From assembly GCA_011037195.1 (NCBI GenBank), contig JAAEAF010000100.1, positions 248,001 through 312,000 of the forward strand: a stretch of DNA of 64,000 bases, read 5' to 3'. Under the pieces are notes generated by a model, which was not told the DNA's origin, did not search any database, and worked only from the letters and a program-made list of their open reading frames with translations. Positions 1 to 11,171 of the stretch are shown here, one piece after another. Numbering within the stretch: position 1 is the first letter of the stretch; each line of letters starts with the position of its first letter. A program made the position numbers and the translations under genes. Source of the stretch: Triatoma infestans. Taxonomy: Eukaryota; Arthropoda; Insecta; Hemiptera; Reduviidae.

Positions 1-19
1 TTATAAATATTGAATTATA

Positions 20-38
20 TAAAATACGATATTTAATA
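20..38. repeat. Target-site duplication, left copy
   Basis: The 19 bases TAAAATACGATATTTAATA occur here and again, identically, at 682-700. Together they bracket the truncated non-LTR element at 39-682. A perfect long duplication of this kind is the expected result of target-primed reverse transcription. Confidence 0.85.
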
Positions 39-682
39 ATAATAATAATAATGTCTTTATTCAAAATAGAAATATAAACAGATAAAAAATTCATTCCTTC
101 TCCAGACATACCCACTGGCCCATGGCCGTCTGAGGGGGTTGTCGTTTTTTTAATCAAAGTAGCACAAATTAAACAAAAAAAAAACAAACTGAACTTAAAT
201 AATAGCTATAATAAAATAAAATAAATGATTTTACAACAGACTTATTTTTACAAAGTAAACAAAACACAAAAATATATAATTACATTCCCAACTCTATATT
301 TAGTAATTGAATTCCTGCACCAAAGAATATCTATACTTCCATGCTATCTTAGCGTACTTCACTAGACTACCCCAGTCCTTACCATTTAGTAAGTCTTTAA
401 ATTCATCGTATGTTAATGAACTTTTCTTAATATATTTCAAGCGGAATTCTTTTAAAATAGGACATACGGCTATAAAATGAAAGACATCTTCTTCCTCGTT
501 TCTATTACAGAATGAGCATAATTTGACCTGATCGGCAAAACTGTACTTATTAAGGTATAACAGCTCACCGCTTATTTTGAGAAGCCAACTAATAGAATTA
601 CCTTCCAAATTTGGATTATAGATATAAGAGTTGCCCACCTCTAATTCTTTATAAGTTTATACCTTGTACTGCTTGCAGTTTT
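39..682 (-). mobile_element. 5'-truncated non-LTR retrotransposon insertion
   Basis: The segment is bracketed by an identical 19-bp direct repeat (20-38 and 682-700). Read on the minus strand it holds the 3' part of a non-LTR element: a short open frame for a C-terminal zinc-binding tail (300-638), then a 3' UTR of about 260 bases. It ends with a polyadenylation-like AATAAA and a short ATT repeat at about 39-55. Missing 5' sequence, an A/T-rich tail and a long target-site duplication are the classic signs of LINE retrotransposition. The intact duplication suggests a relatively recent insertion. The clade is not resolved from this small piece. Confidence 0.8.
300..638 (-). pseudogene. C-terminal zinc-binding tail of a non-LTR retrotransposon protein
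   Basis: The 112-residue frame contains a cysteine/histidine cluster, CSFCNRNEEEDVFHF followed by AVCP, with spacing C-x2-C-x9-H-x4-C. This is the usual layout of the small zinc-binding domain that follows the reverse transcriptase in many arthropod non-LTR elements. Conserved RF and KY residues follow at FRLKYI. The N-terminal reverse transcriptase and endonuclease are absent because the insertion is truncated at about 682. The frame has no internal stop, which fits a recent insertion, but it cannot encode a working protein alone. Confidence 0.7.
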
Positions 683-700
683 AAAATACGATATTTAATA
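682..700. repeat. Target-site duplication, right copy
   Basis: This is identical over 19 bases to positions 20-38 and marks the truncated 5' boundary of the non-LTR insertion. Confidence 0.85.
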
Positions 701-1579
701 GTTGTTAATAATGGAGGAAAATAGAGAGCTATTTTTAAATAGTTAAATGCCAAAATTATTAAGTGTACAATGTCTTGTGTTATCGTTTCAAATTATCTTT
801 ATTCCTTTTCCCTCTAGATTCATGTTTAATTCATGTGGTAACTTAACACAGCTGTTATTCGCTAACTTTATTTTATTTATTTATATATTTTTTTTTTTAA
901 AGAAAAGTCTCTATATTTATTCTTAACTACCTGATTTTTTCTTTACTTTCTTTAGTTTTCTCTTTCTTATTGTAAAAAGATAACAAGTAATTTAAATACA
1001 GTTTGAAAAAGATTGTTTAACATGGATTCTTTTTCTTTGCCTTTAGTATATTTAAATAGGTTTAGTATATATTCCCCGCACCCCGCCCCCCCATAAAACA
1101 AAAGTAACTTGAATAAAACATAAAAGGCGTGTTTACATTGAGCTCAATATTGTTGACCGACATGACAACATTTAAATATGATTAAACCTTGTTTAAAACA
1201 AGAAAAAACCCCACACTAAGTTTCTACTTCTTACTTTAAGGAGAAAATGTTTGGTTTTCAAAAATTAAGTTTTTTCCCTGGAAATTCATTTCATAAAGTT
1301 CGTTGGGCTCTGAAAAGTGGTTTCTAGAAATTGCTCTGTTATGTTTTTCTAACTAAATTCCATGGACTTAAAGTCATTCATATACGACTAATGTTTACAA
1401 ACACGATATTATATTAATCTTTAAACTTTATAAAGTGTACATGGTCTTGAGGCTGAGGGCGTCCGAGCCATATACAAACATTTTTTTTTATTAAATTGTA
1501 TTAATTGCAGTGAGAGAAAGTCGTGCAAGTGTTTCATACCAGATTTTCTCATTTCTGATATTTTCTCTTCTAAAATACC
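701..1579. other. AT-rich stretch, no gene seen
   Basis: Only short unsupported frames occur here. There is a C-rich run at about 1078-1092. The minus-strand frame at 1421-1603 follows the reverse-transcriptase relic at 1580-1905 and may be its decayed continuation, but I cannot align it with confidence. Confidence 0.5.
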
Positions 1580-1905
1580 TTGCTGATCTTCTGAGGAAAT
1601 CAATTTCTTAAGACCTGCCAGTGGGTTTCATTTAAGATTTGACCCATAATATTCTATTTAGCGATCCTATTGTTGAACATCCCCTAATTATTCTGCTTGT
1701 TTAGTTTAGAGTCACTACTTTTATCTTTTGCAATTTCTATTCCCAAATAATTTACAGTATCGTTCAATGCTATTCTCCTATCCCATCTTTCAAAATTCGA
1801 TTTTTGTCATCTTCTCCAACAACCATATACTTTGTTTTGTTTTCATTTATATTGAAACCTTATTGCTCATATTTTTCCTTTAATTTTCTCGTCATATACT
1901 TATGT
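1580..1905 (-). pseudogene. Reverse-transcriptase relic of a non-LTR element
   Basis: Minus-strand translation gives KLKEKYEQ, a stop, then GFNINENKTKYMVVGEDDKN, then after a frameshift ALNDTVNYLGIEIAKDKSSD. The first part matches the KTK-Y/F-M-V-V stretch that follows the catalytic YADD/FADD motif in non-LTR reverse transcriptases. The second matches the downstream YLG(I/V)xI motif. At least two stops and one frameshift break it. The catalytic motif should lie just upstream, near 1905-2000, but I do not see it, so the 5' part is lost or too decayed. Confidence 0.7.
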
Positions 1906-2464
1906 CATAATATACCCGTTATATCTAATTGTCAGCTATTGTATATATTACATATCATTTATCCTTATACCCATTTTATAAGAATCTTTTTCCAAGTTTT
2001 CAAAGTTTATTGAACATAATTTTTAAAACATAGAGAATAAATACCATCCTTGTCGTCGCAGACCTTCGATACTTGGATTCCATTTGACATTTTTTTTTTT
2101 TATTTCGTTTAAGATAAATGTTTCTGTTACGGTAGAGCTAATTAACATTTTATTTAAAATGAATTTGGGCTAAAGAATTTAATATGAAATTATTATCCCT
2201 TATTAAGTTTGAAACACTACTGATATTTTTTGGAATAATACGTATTATTAAGGATGCCCTTCAAGATTTTTTTGTATTTTTCGACATTATAATTGACTAT
2301 TCCAATAGCTCTGGGCAAGTACGCTGACAAGCCTTGTTAGAGAGAGCTAAGTGGTTGAATAGATTAGAGAAGGTACAATAATAGATCCTTCCTCCGAGTT
2401 CACAGTTGACCGGGGCCTACAGGTCGCAACTAAATCTGATTAAATCTAATCTAATCATCAGATT
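1906..2464. other. AT-rich stretch, no gene seen
   Basis: The 69-codon plus-strand frame at 1804-2013 is the antisense shadow of the reverse-transcriptase relic and flank. Nothing else is recognisable. Confidence 0.4.
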
Positions 2465-2530
2465 CTATGGCCACAGGGTATCTCAAAACTTTGTATTTTC
2501 AGTGAAACTCAATTTCGAAAATATTAGTAC
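2465..2530 (-). repeat. Family A repeat fragment (hairpin-end side)
   Basis: The bases around ATCTCAAAACTTTGTATTT and CAGTGAAACTCAATTTCGA match the segment just inside the hairpin end of family A (consensus: CTCAAAACG, TATTTCCGGTGAAAACTCGA, TATCGAAAATTTG). Only the end segment is present. Confidence 0.55.
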
Positions 2531-2639
2531 AATGGAATCAATACTCCAGCATATTTGTCACTGAAAAGGTGGACTTAGCGGTTGCATTAGAGCATCGAAG
2601 CGAATACAAAACGCGCTTCTACTGACATGCCTAAAGGAA

Positions 2640-2880
2640 ATCTTGACGGATGGACGGATGGGCTTTAACCATTGCAGCCAGTCTCTTATCTAGAAGCTGT
2701 CTCTAGGATAAGAGACTTAATATAAGCTTACATCTGAGATGCTTACAGTCAGCCACAAATTCTATCGAAGAGGTCAGTCTTCAACTTTACTTTAAAAGAG
2801 ATATCCCATCAACCTTGAAAGATACACCTCGTTAGCCCACCACTGTTAGAACAAGCAAGAGTTCAAACATGTCACAACAC
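2640..2880 (+). repeat. Dispersed repeat, family C, copy 1
   Basis: This segment and 6740-6975 share an ordered series of matches: TCTAGAAGCTGTCTCT, a run around AAGAGA, AAAGATCAGTC or the like, a CACC-TAGCCCACCA core and AGAACAA-CAAGAGTTC. The copies are diverged and I see no coding capacity or terminal structure. It is an old interspersed repeat of unknown type. Confidence 0.5.
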
Positions 2881-4026
2881 TCCTCAGGCGACTCCATCTC
2901 ATACTCATAGAGACACTCTTCTCTCCTTTATCTGGAATATCGTAAATTTATAAATTGTGAGTTTATTGCCAGTTCGTGTGTTCTTTTATTTCATCAACAT
3001 CAAACCCCGCAACTATTATGGTACTTTCTCTCGTAATAGCAATAAGCGAGCCGATAAACATCAAAGAAATAAAATACCTTGGACATTTACAAATTTTAAT
3101 ATATTTTTATTAAACATGTTTTAAATTCTGTAATCATTTGTTCTAATTTTTAACAGCAATCAGTGGAACCACTCTCAAATATTCTGAATGCAGGCTATGC
3201 AAGAACTGTGTTGTCAAATGTTTTTATAAAGAGTTTTCTCATAAACATTCCATACGATGTATGAGAAAAACACAGATTAAAAAGCGCATCTGAAAACAAT
3301 TAAGATTTCAAAATTTTAGACTATAAAGAACGCTTCCTCTGAACTGAACGATGGAGTATTCACCGAACAAAAATAATGAACTTAAGTTACGTCAGCATTT
3401 TAGTGAATTCATATCGAAAGAAAAAGGAAATAAATACGGAAAGAAACGACAACCAACAGGCTGATTTAATGAGAGTATATAGTAGGAATAACAAGTTCGA
3501 GTGTATTTATAAACCATATATTGTAAAGGATCATAATATATAGCTCATGTTATAATCATAAATTTTACTAGTAGGGGAAAATGAAGACAGCACCGTGGGT
3601 ATCCCCACCCTGTGTGGTAGTCAATTTTGTCAACAGTTATCTTATAAGTAATCTGAGAATAGAATAGAATATGGTTACTTTTCTATTTCTACGTAGTAAT
3701 CTCTGACATTAGATTGGGCTCAGATTATCTAGATTTATTACATATTTCTATAAAGATTAATGTCTATTTTTATGGGTCATAAATTTTTAATTATTTATTT
3801 TATTACAACCAGGAGATAGATAAAATTTTCTTTATCATCTTGCTTATTAGAGTAAATACGATGTTTTATTTAATTAAACCGTAGTAATTTTTGATTATCT
3901 AAATTTATTTATTTTATATAATAAATCTAATAAACACTCATCATACTTGAATGTAACTTATTATCTGGACAAATTCTCGCACGACATTATCTTACACTAA
4001 TTAACACAATTTAATCAAGTAATTTT
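2881..4026. other. AT-rich stretch, no gene seen
   Basis: No frame longer than chance and no recognisable element. The composition is AT-rich with scattered homopolymer runs. Confidence 0.4.
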
Positions 4027-4655
4027 CTTTAAAATTGCAACGTTACAATGTTTACTTGGGTTGCCCAAAAAATGCAGGTGAGCATTTTACTTGTACACCT
4101 GGGCAGCCATATGTTGAGCGCTCTATATCTAAACCAACAAAGCTTGTGCAAATTTAAATCTAAAATAACTGACAGACCCCCCCCCCCACACCCGATACCT
4201 CTCGAAAATAATTTTTTTGGGGGGAAAAATGTTATAATAATAAAAGTGACAGGTTTCTATCTCTGCAGGAAGCATTCCAAGTTTAAAGAAAATCGGCAAT
4301 AATTTTCGAGAAAATTCCAAAATACTCAATAACCTATTTTGTAAACTGCACTTCCGGTTAATCGTTTTTGGTTCATACTGATTCTATCAATATTTCTAAT
4401 GTGTATTAATATTGTGTAGGTGGTGAAACCATCTACTGGGAAAATGTTACAAATAAAAGTGATAATTATTTATGTACGAAGATAATTTTTGTTTATTTGT
4501 TCAGGAAATCACGAAAAACTGATAAAACATTCAATTAGGTCACATTTTTCGGTTGAATGATTTTATCCGAAATTTTCGTTTTTTGATGCGGTGGTATTAC
4601 AGGTTTTCTGCAACCTGTAATTAATTTCATATTAAATTGGTTACTCACTTATATG

Positions 4656-4691
<36 letters not shown>

Positions 4692-5110
4692 AGAGGAAAT
4701 ACTGAGAATGGACTTAAATTCAATTTGAAATATGCTCTTGTTTTCGCTTATGCCGCTAGATGTTGTGGGTGAGTTAGAGTTGATATTACTTTTCGTCACT
4801 TGTGAGACAAAGTTATTGTTGTTTTTACTTTTTTTCACTTGTTACTTGCTACAAAATATTACTTCAGTCACTACCAAGTTTGAGATCCCAGCAACTTTTC
4901 ATTGTTGAGATATTCTGTTAAAACGCACGCACACACACACACACGAAGCCGTTTCCCCCTCATTCCAGGATCCCAAAACATGTATTTCCGGTGAATTTCG
5001 AAAATCTGACTTTTTAAATAAAGTAAAAAAGTTGATATAATCATATTTGCGTTTTTATATTTCACTTTATATGGACTTCCATTTAAATTTAATAAATTAA
5101 TTTTTATTCC
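4027..5110 (-). repeat. Family A repeat copy, reverse, interrupted by family B
   Basis: The left part (TTAAAATTGCAACGTTACAA, the CGCTCTATATCTAAACCAAC block, CACTTCCGGTTAATCG) matches the reverse family A copies at 42650 and 50600. The right part (4869-5110) has a CA microsatellite followed by CAAAACATGTATTTCCGGTG, the sequence inside the hairpin end. A family B unit at 4610-4868 splits the copy. The short frames in it, including 4048-4302 and 4871-5119, are accidental. Confidence 0.7.
4610..4868 (+). repeat. Family B repeat, copy 1 (nested in family A)
   Basis: The block from TAAATTGGTTACTCACTTAT through GAGAATGGACTT, CTCTTGTTTTCGC and GTGAGACAAAGTTATTGTTG to TTCAGTCACTACC recurs at 7025-7335 with high similarity. 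It has an A-run and a TA microsatellite in one arm. No coding capacity is seen. Its class (MITE or a piece of a larger element) is open. Confidence 0.65.
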
Positions 5111-6135
5111 CATTGACATTACAAAATTACATTACAAAAAAATTCGTGCGCTTTTATATTTTTATTTTCTGGGAAGCGGCATCAAGTTAATAACTTCTAA
5201 TAACATAATTCCATCTATATTAAATCATAACAGAAGGGAAAAAAATTTCCCCCTCGCTTTTTAAAAAATGGAAAAAAAGAGAAAAACATTAATGAGATAT
5301 CTATATAATTAAATCTTATATTAGAGTATCGATTAAAAAATCGAATTGAATAGTAGGGGGAGGCGGGCCGATTAATCTCTATGAAGCTTGTATAAGAGAG
5401 GGTCCCTGAACTTTACTTTCCATTCCTTCTAATAATGAATCTTTAAAAATATAATTTAAAACTAATCAGCTTCACTAAAGATGCTTGTAGCGTATAAGAA
5501 AAAGTATTTGAGGATGTTGCCCTTCCCGAACAAGAGAATGACGTACCAAAGAAAAAAAAATATATCAGAAGGGAGAAGAACTGATTGAGAGGTTTTGTGC
5601 ACAACATGCGGGTGTAGGTTGAAGATAAAATGAAGAACAAACGCTCTAGGACCTGGTGGAGCAGCCAATTCTATGCTCTCTCTCTCTCATCCTGAGGATT
5701 TCAACACTAGCGGATTATAGGTTCTTGATCTTTGGTGAGAGAAGTGAAACATAGTGATGGGAGAGGGAAACCGATAACCAGACTATACTTAAAGTTTAGC
5801 CCGGTTTTAGAGTTGTGGAGAGAAGAGAGGAGAGAATGATACTTAGTGATCTGTATTTTATATTGATAGGATTTAAACAACTAAAATGTTTTGTTACAAA
5901 ACATACGGACTGAGAGAATGTAATCCCTCAATATTCTAATGAATATTTTAATATAATTTAAGCTAATTATTTATTAAGTTTCAAACGTGGAAGAGTTTTC
6001 AAATGTCACTGTTTAATCCAAGATCCCTTATTCGCAGCTCCTGAGCTGTACACGGTTGTTGCATAAGAACATGGCGACTTTCTATTATTCAGATTTGTAA
6101 AATAAATAATAGTCGTTATTTATTATTATCATTTT
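5111..6135. other. AT-rich stretch, no gene seen
   Basis: This holds poly-A runs, a G-rich patch at 5353-5370 and a purine-rich patch near 5755-5840. The overlapping minus-strand frames at 5443-5668 show no family resemblance. Confidence 0.4.
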
Positions 6136-6200
6136 TAATTAAGGCGCGTCAATATCGATGCTCATTGGCGCCCAGAGTTTTCCGAGCTCCGAATTTGATC
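6136..6200 (-). repeat. SINE tail fragment
   Basis: AAGGCGCGTCAATATCGATG then CTCATTGGCGCCC matches the tail region of the SINE family (compare AAGACGCGTCAACATCTATG at 51232 on the same strand sense). Only the 3' tail is present, read on the minus strand. Confidence 0.5.
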
Positions 6201-6739
6201 CCTGCACAGTGAACAGGTTGTCCAGTAACCTTATACCCATCCCCTTTTTTAAGATCGATCTGATTGACCAGGAGGAATGTGGAATATATGTGTGCCATCA
6301 ATTAACTTCCAGATGTAATTTTTGACGAACCTAAAAACATTTTTGTATCCCAGAAAGCATTATAGAAATATTATTTATATAAGAAATTTACTATAAAACA
6401 TATCCTAAAGAGACTGTACAGTATTTGTAACAAAAAATGTTCTTGCATATCGTAAAATAGAACTTTACAATCTGGAGCTGGAGTACTCAGTGAAAGAACG
6501 AGTTGTCCGCAAGAAGTTGGCTCCTTATCGCCAAGTGCAAAGAATGGAAGAAAGAAGACGACCGAAAAGAATTATTAAATGAAACATAAGCGGAAGAAGG
6601 AGGAGGAGGAAGAAGAGAAAAGTGGAGGGGAGAAGAATAATACAATGGACGATCTAGAACCGATAGAATATACAGAGTGTTACATCTTTCATATTTATAT
6701 ACAATTATTAATATCTAGTGAGAGCAAAAAAAAGTTCTT
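6201..6739. other. No gene seen; GA-rich patch
   Basis: Apart from a purine-rich AGGAGG run at 6590-6635, nothing recognisable occurs. The 74-codon frame at 6579-6803 owes its length to that purine run. Confidence 0.35.
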
Positions 6740-6975
6740 TGGATTTGGCTACAATAGGCTTCAACTTCGACAGTCAAAACTCTCGTCTAGAAGCTGTCTC
6801 TAACAGTAAGAGAAATTGAATAAAAGCCGACTGTCTGAGGGACTTAGGGACTAGATAAACTTGAAATATTAAAGATCAGTCGCTAGATCAAATTCAAACT
6901 TGAAAGGTTCACCAAGCTAGGCCACACTAGCTCACCACCTTTAGAACAATCAAGAGTTCTAATTAGCTACTCATA
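6740..6975 (+). repeat. Dispersed repeat, family C, copy 2
   Basis: This is the partner of 2640-2880: TCTAGAAGCTGTCTCTAACA, AAGATCAGTC, a TAGCTCACCACCTTTAGAAC block and CAAGAGTTC occur in the same order. Confidence 0.5.
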
Positions 6976-7024
6976 ACAGTTGAGGTTTCTGAACGAAATA
7001 GTAAAAATACTTTACTCACTTATA

Positions 7025-7335
7025 GCTTTTCTACAACCTGATTAAAATTTCTGTATTAAATTGGTTACTCACTTATATGATTAAAAAAAAAATATAAAAA
7101 GAGGAATTACTGAGAATGGACTTTAATTCAAGACAAATACTTCCTTTCTCTATAGTCTGCTCTCTTTAGTATAATCTCAAATGTGTTTTGAAAAATGCTC
7201 TTGTTTTCGCGTTTTGCCACTAGGTTGTGGGTGAATTAGGGTTGAATATTGCTTTTCATCACTTGTGAGACAAAGTTATTGTTGTTTTTACTTTTTCCCA
7301 CTGTTCTTACAAAGTATAACTTCACTCACTACTTT
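7025..7335 (+). repeat. Family B repeat, copy 2
   Basis: This matches 4610-4868 over its length, with about 50 bases of extra sequence (around 7125-7185). Shared landmarks are the ATTGGTTACTCACTTATATG start, the GAGGAATTACTGAGAATGG block and the GAGACAAAGTTATTGTTG block. Confidence 0.65.
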
Positions 7336-7558
7336 TGATTTAATAATAATTGTCACCTTATTTTGTAGAAAAAATGAATTATTATTTGATATTATTTATC
7401 CATTCATTGGGTACAACTAGAATTAAAGATACAAACTAGATAACTGGAAACAAGGTAATAAGAGAAACAATTAGAACCAGAACTCCGACAAGAGTAAATG
7501 CAACCGAAAAGCCCCCACGTGGGCTATATAAAATACACAACGCAACACAGACAAACAG

Positions 7559-7560
<2 letters not shown>

Positions 7561-7602
<42 letters not shown>
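7561..7602 (+). repeat. CA microsatellite
   Basis: An ACACAC run of about 40 bases. It creates the cysteine/valine-repeat frame at 7436-7660 on the minus strand, which is not a gene. Confidence 0.95.
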
Positions 7603-8934
7603 TCACCATTTGTTTTAATGTATTTAGACAATCCTCTTTATATTTATTATTGCATACCAAGTAATTAGTGACTTTATATATGAAACAGTCGTTAAGAGAG
7701 GGGAGGGCAAGTTTTCAATTTTAAAGTTTTAGATGGGTAGGTATATTAGTGGGGTGGGGGGTGGGGTGGGGGGAGTGAAGCAACGAAAGCTTCCTTGGCT
7801 TTGTGTATAATGTGTATGTGTCTGTAAATTGGTTGTGTACGTTCTGTTTGTATGTTTGTCTGTGCGTGGGCACATTAATGTTGTGATGGTGGTGGTGGTG
7901 GTGGTAGTAAGTTTTAACGTAATCTACACCGACACGTTATTGCCAGTCCAGAGTCTAAGCACTCCAGATCTCTCTCACTCCCATCCTCTCGCTTGCTCTA
8001 GACAACAAGAACAATTGAACTTAAGTTAGCCCTTTTAGTTTTAGTACAAAAACAACAACAACTTACTCTGGCAAATATAAATTCAGCCGTTACTCATAAA
8101 TGTTGTACAGAAACTCACTTCCTGTTCCCTACGTCACATCATAGTCTCCCCTCCATGGAGTCACACCATGGAATCTTTTGCCCTATATAAATATTTAAAT
8201 TAAATAATACAATTTTAAATAACATTTAATAGTTTTTATAAACTATATATATCAATCCGCTCATTCGCTGAGGCCATCGATTACACTGACTTATAATACT
8301 TAGGACATTTCTTCGTTTCTGTTAGGTTGAATTAACACTTAGGACATTTCTACACTTCTTCTGTTTATAGGTTTACATTTTCAAATTGTTGTTTTGTTTT
8401 ATTGATTTTATTTCATATTATTATTTTTCCTTGCATTCTTCTTTTTCTATTTCACACGAATCCCAATACTGTTCAAATCTATACCTTAAACTTATTATAT
8501 ATGTAAAAGTGAATGTTCCTATGTCATCTGTGCCGCTTGGGTGTGTGCGATTAAATAAACATATGGTTTAGAGTGAGTACTTTTATATAAAGAAGTAGCC
8601 ATCATTTTCTGTATCTTTAATTATTATTTGTTGTTTCACCGATTATTGTATTATATTGACTATAAAAACCGATTTTTGTTTAAGGTAACTTAACTTCATA
8701 ATTTAACAATATTCTGTATTTTATTATAAAGTTTATGTATTAATTGATATTCAAATAAAATTTTGTTTAAGGATCAATCGGTCTATAGTCATTGAGGAAC
8801 CAACCTTCCCACATTATATATATAATCTTCTATTACATGTAATATCTCAGAAATCTATCAAATAAAAGTGATAAATAGGTATTTGTATGTGAAGATTGTA
8901 CACGAAGATTAAAGAACATCGTTGGAAGCACTTT
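7603..8934. other. No gene seen; G-rich and simple-repeat patches
   Basis: There is a GGGGTGGGG-type run at 7752-7776 and a GGTGGT run at 7887-7905. Short unsupported frames lie at 7829-8029 and 8386-8571. No homology recognised. Confidence 0.4.
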
Positions 8935-9062
8935 CGAGAAATGAAAACATACACACACACACACACACACATCTGATCATTTCATAAAATTAGTTTTCCA
9001 ATACTCAAGGTATTTCAAAATATGTATTTCCGGTGAAAAATCAGTTTCAAAAAGTTGGCACG
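8935..9062 (-). repeat. Family A end fragment abutting the LINE
   Basis: A CA microsatellite (8949-8972) is followed by CAAAATATGTATTTCCGGTG and AAAAATCAG, the arrangement near the hairpin end of reverse family A copies. It stops at about 9062, where LINE coding sequence begins. Confidence 0.65.
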
Positions 9063-9063
9063 A

Positions 9064-9450
9064 TCAAAAATGATTCACATGAGTACGACAGAATCGGAGG
9101 AAAGGTGCTTTTGTAGACGGCTTTCTTTGTGCTTTTTGACACTTCTTTTTTGTTGAGGAACCCCTTCTGAGGCTATTAAACAGTCTTCCGGCTGCTCCAG
9201 TCGTTTCCTTTATTTCCTCGTCTATGTACCCATGTTCTTGGATATGAGCTCCCAGGTACTTAAAGCAGCTTACTTGCTCCAGGGTTTCCCCGTCTAATCT
9301 TATTACTCTGTTCCCAGCGACGGCTCCATCTCTCCTTCCTATTCTCATTACTTTGGTCTTGTCTTTGTTAACCTCCATATTTTTTCCTCGTAACTTCTCC
9401 TGGAGGACCCGAAGGTTATGGACCCTGGAGGTTCGTGTCGTTATTGCCAA
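9064..9450 (-). pseudogene. LINE reverse transcriptase, thumb and start of C-terminal region
   Basis: NKDKTKVMRIGRRDG and EQVSCFKYLGAHIQEHG are the KTK and YLG motifs that follow motif C. EIKETTGAAGRLFNSLRRG and a lysine-rich stretch follow. Near 9120 the frame slips again; in the alternative frame, KEVSKSTKKAVYKSTF leads to a decayed form of the TYGCESW motif. The sequence then runs straight into family A at about 9062, so the rest of the C-terminal region is absent. Confidence 0.8.
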
Positions 9451-9453
9451 AAT

Positions 9454-10758
9454 CTACCAAATCGTCCGCGAATGCAAGGACACTATATTGTACTGGATCA
9501 TATTTCTGTACCCTAATGTAAACGATCTCATTCCTGCCTTCGCCCTCCTCAGAACACCGCCTATAACAATTGTGAAGAGTAGCGGACTTAGGCTACAGCC
9601 CTGCCGGATGCCCTGGGTGGTGGTAAACTCTCTTGACAAACGGTTAGTAGTTCTTACCACATTCCTCGTGCGGTGGTAGAGACTTAGAATGGCCTTCTTC
9701 AATCCTGTCTCAACTTCTTTTTCTTCTAGTGCTGCTCTTATATCTCTCTTCTTAACTCGGTCGAAAGCTTTTGTGAGGTCCACAAAGCATACCCTTGTTC
9801 CTCTTCCTTTATCTATGAGCTTTTCAGACAATTGTCTTATTACAAAAATAAGATCCTGAATGCTCCTGCCTTGCCGGAACCCGTATTGTTCCTCCATTAA
9901 TGAAGTCTCCACTTTCTTCCTAAGTCTCGTTTCTAATATTTTTGAGTAAACTTTACTTGGTATCGAAAGAAGAGAAATACCTCGATGATTTTCGCACTCT
10001 CTATTATCCCCCTTCTTAAAGATTGGTACTATTGTTGAAATCTCCCATTCTTGGGGAATGCATTTCTTTTTCCAGACTAGGTTGAGGAGGTGTTGCATAA
10101 TACGTTGTCCTTTGGCTCCCATGTATTTCAGCATTTCTCCGGTTATACCGTCGGAGCCTGGGGCCTTGCCCTGTTTCAATTTTATTATAGCTTCTTCGAG
10201 CTCGTCCTCACCTATAAAATCGTCTTCTTCCCGCTCCTCTCCCATCTCCTGGTCTATCTCTCCCGTCTCTCCTTCGTCCTCTAGTAACTCCTTGAAGTAT
10301 TCTCTCCACCTTTCCATGACCTCAACATCATTCTTAAGGATCCTACCTTCCTTATCTTTAATAAACTTCAATACTGGTTCTTTTTCTCTCCTCATATTCT
10401 TTAATACTTTATAGAAAACCTTCTGGTTTGCCTTATAATTTTCTTCCATTTTTTCCCCGAACTCCTCCCATTTCCTCCTTTTTGCGTCTAAAACCAAGTC
10501 TTTTACTCTCTTCCTCTGGATCTTGTATATCTCATAATCTGTGTTTGTTTTCGAGGTGAGATGTGCTTTCCATTTATCCTTCTTTTTCTTTACCTCCCTT
10601 TTGATTTCCTCTGTCCACCATGCTGTTCTTTTCCTTCTTCCTCCCACTCTGTTCTTTCCGCAGACTTTTTCGGCTGATTCCAGCAATAGTGTCTTAAACG
10701 CTGTCCAGGATGTCTCTATATCATCACTATCCCAATTGTATCGTCCCGATTCTTCCAA
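9454..10758 (-). pseudogene. LINE reverse transcriptase, fingers and palm
   Basis: Motifs in order: WWTEEIKREVKKKKDKWK linker; KLKQGKAPGSDGITGEMLK; ISTIVPIFKKGDNRECENHR with GISLLS; EEQYGFRQGRSIQDLIFVIR; catalytic motif A in VCFVDLTKAFDRV; and motif B in TTQGIRQGCSLSPLLF. After QYNIV the frame slips. The catalytic motif C is still written in the neighbouring frame at about 9455-9480 as LAFADDLVDF. The domain sequence is largely complete but no longer translatable as one protein. Confidence 0.9.
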
Positions 10759-11171
10759 ATGTCCAGTTCCTCTTGATAGGCCTGAGCCACTTCCTCCTTC
10801 CTTAGCTTGTAGGCTTGGGTTTTATATCTTGGAGGGGCCTTCGTACCTCCACCTCTGCCACTTCCAACCTTCTCTTTATAGATTCTATCTAATTTTACCA
10901 GATAATGGTCACTACCTATTTCATAGCCTCTCTGTACTCTTTCTCCCCTGTTGGGTTCTTCTCTTGTATATTTATGGGCCTCTTTATGAGGGAAGAGTGA
11001 GTTGGCCACCACCAGGTCATTCATTATGCAAAAATTCAGAATCCTTTCTCCGTTATCATTAAGATGGGTTTCTCCATATCTCCCAAGCGCTCCGTTCCAA
11101 TTCTTCCCACCGCAGCCTACTCTACCGTTGAGGTCGCCGATGACTATAATGTTATCCTTGGCGCTGTCCAT
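10716..11171 (-). pseudogene. LINE endonuclease domain, C-terminal half
   Basis: NIIVIGDLNGRVG holds the GDxN catalytic motif, NDLVVANSLFPHKEAHKYTR is the usual downstream loop, and EIGSDHYLVK holds the SDH catalytic motif of the endonuclease. The linker toward the reverse transcriptase follows (RYKTQAYKLRKEEV). The frame breaks near 10740 and continues in the 9454-10758 frame, overlapping it by about 40 bases, which marks a frameshift. Confidence 0.8.

Noticed and set aside
2030..2060. Possible exon of a host gene near TCGTCGCAGACC
   Set aside because: Too short and without splice or frame support.
7436..7660. Cysteine/valine-repeat small protein
   Set aside because: The repeat is the translation of a CA microsatellite.
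10058..10414. Serine-rich plus-strand protein
   Set aside because: It is the antisense of the glutamate/lysine-rich linker of the LINE reverse transcriptase.
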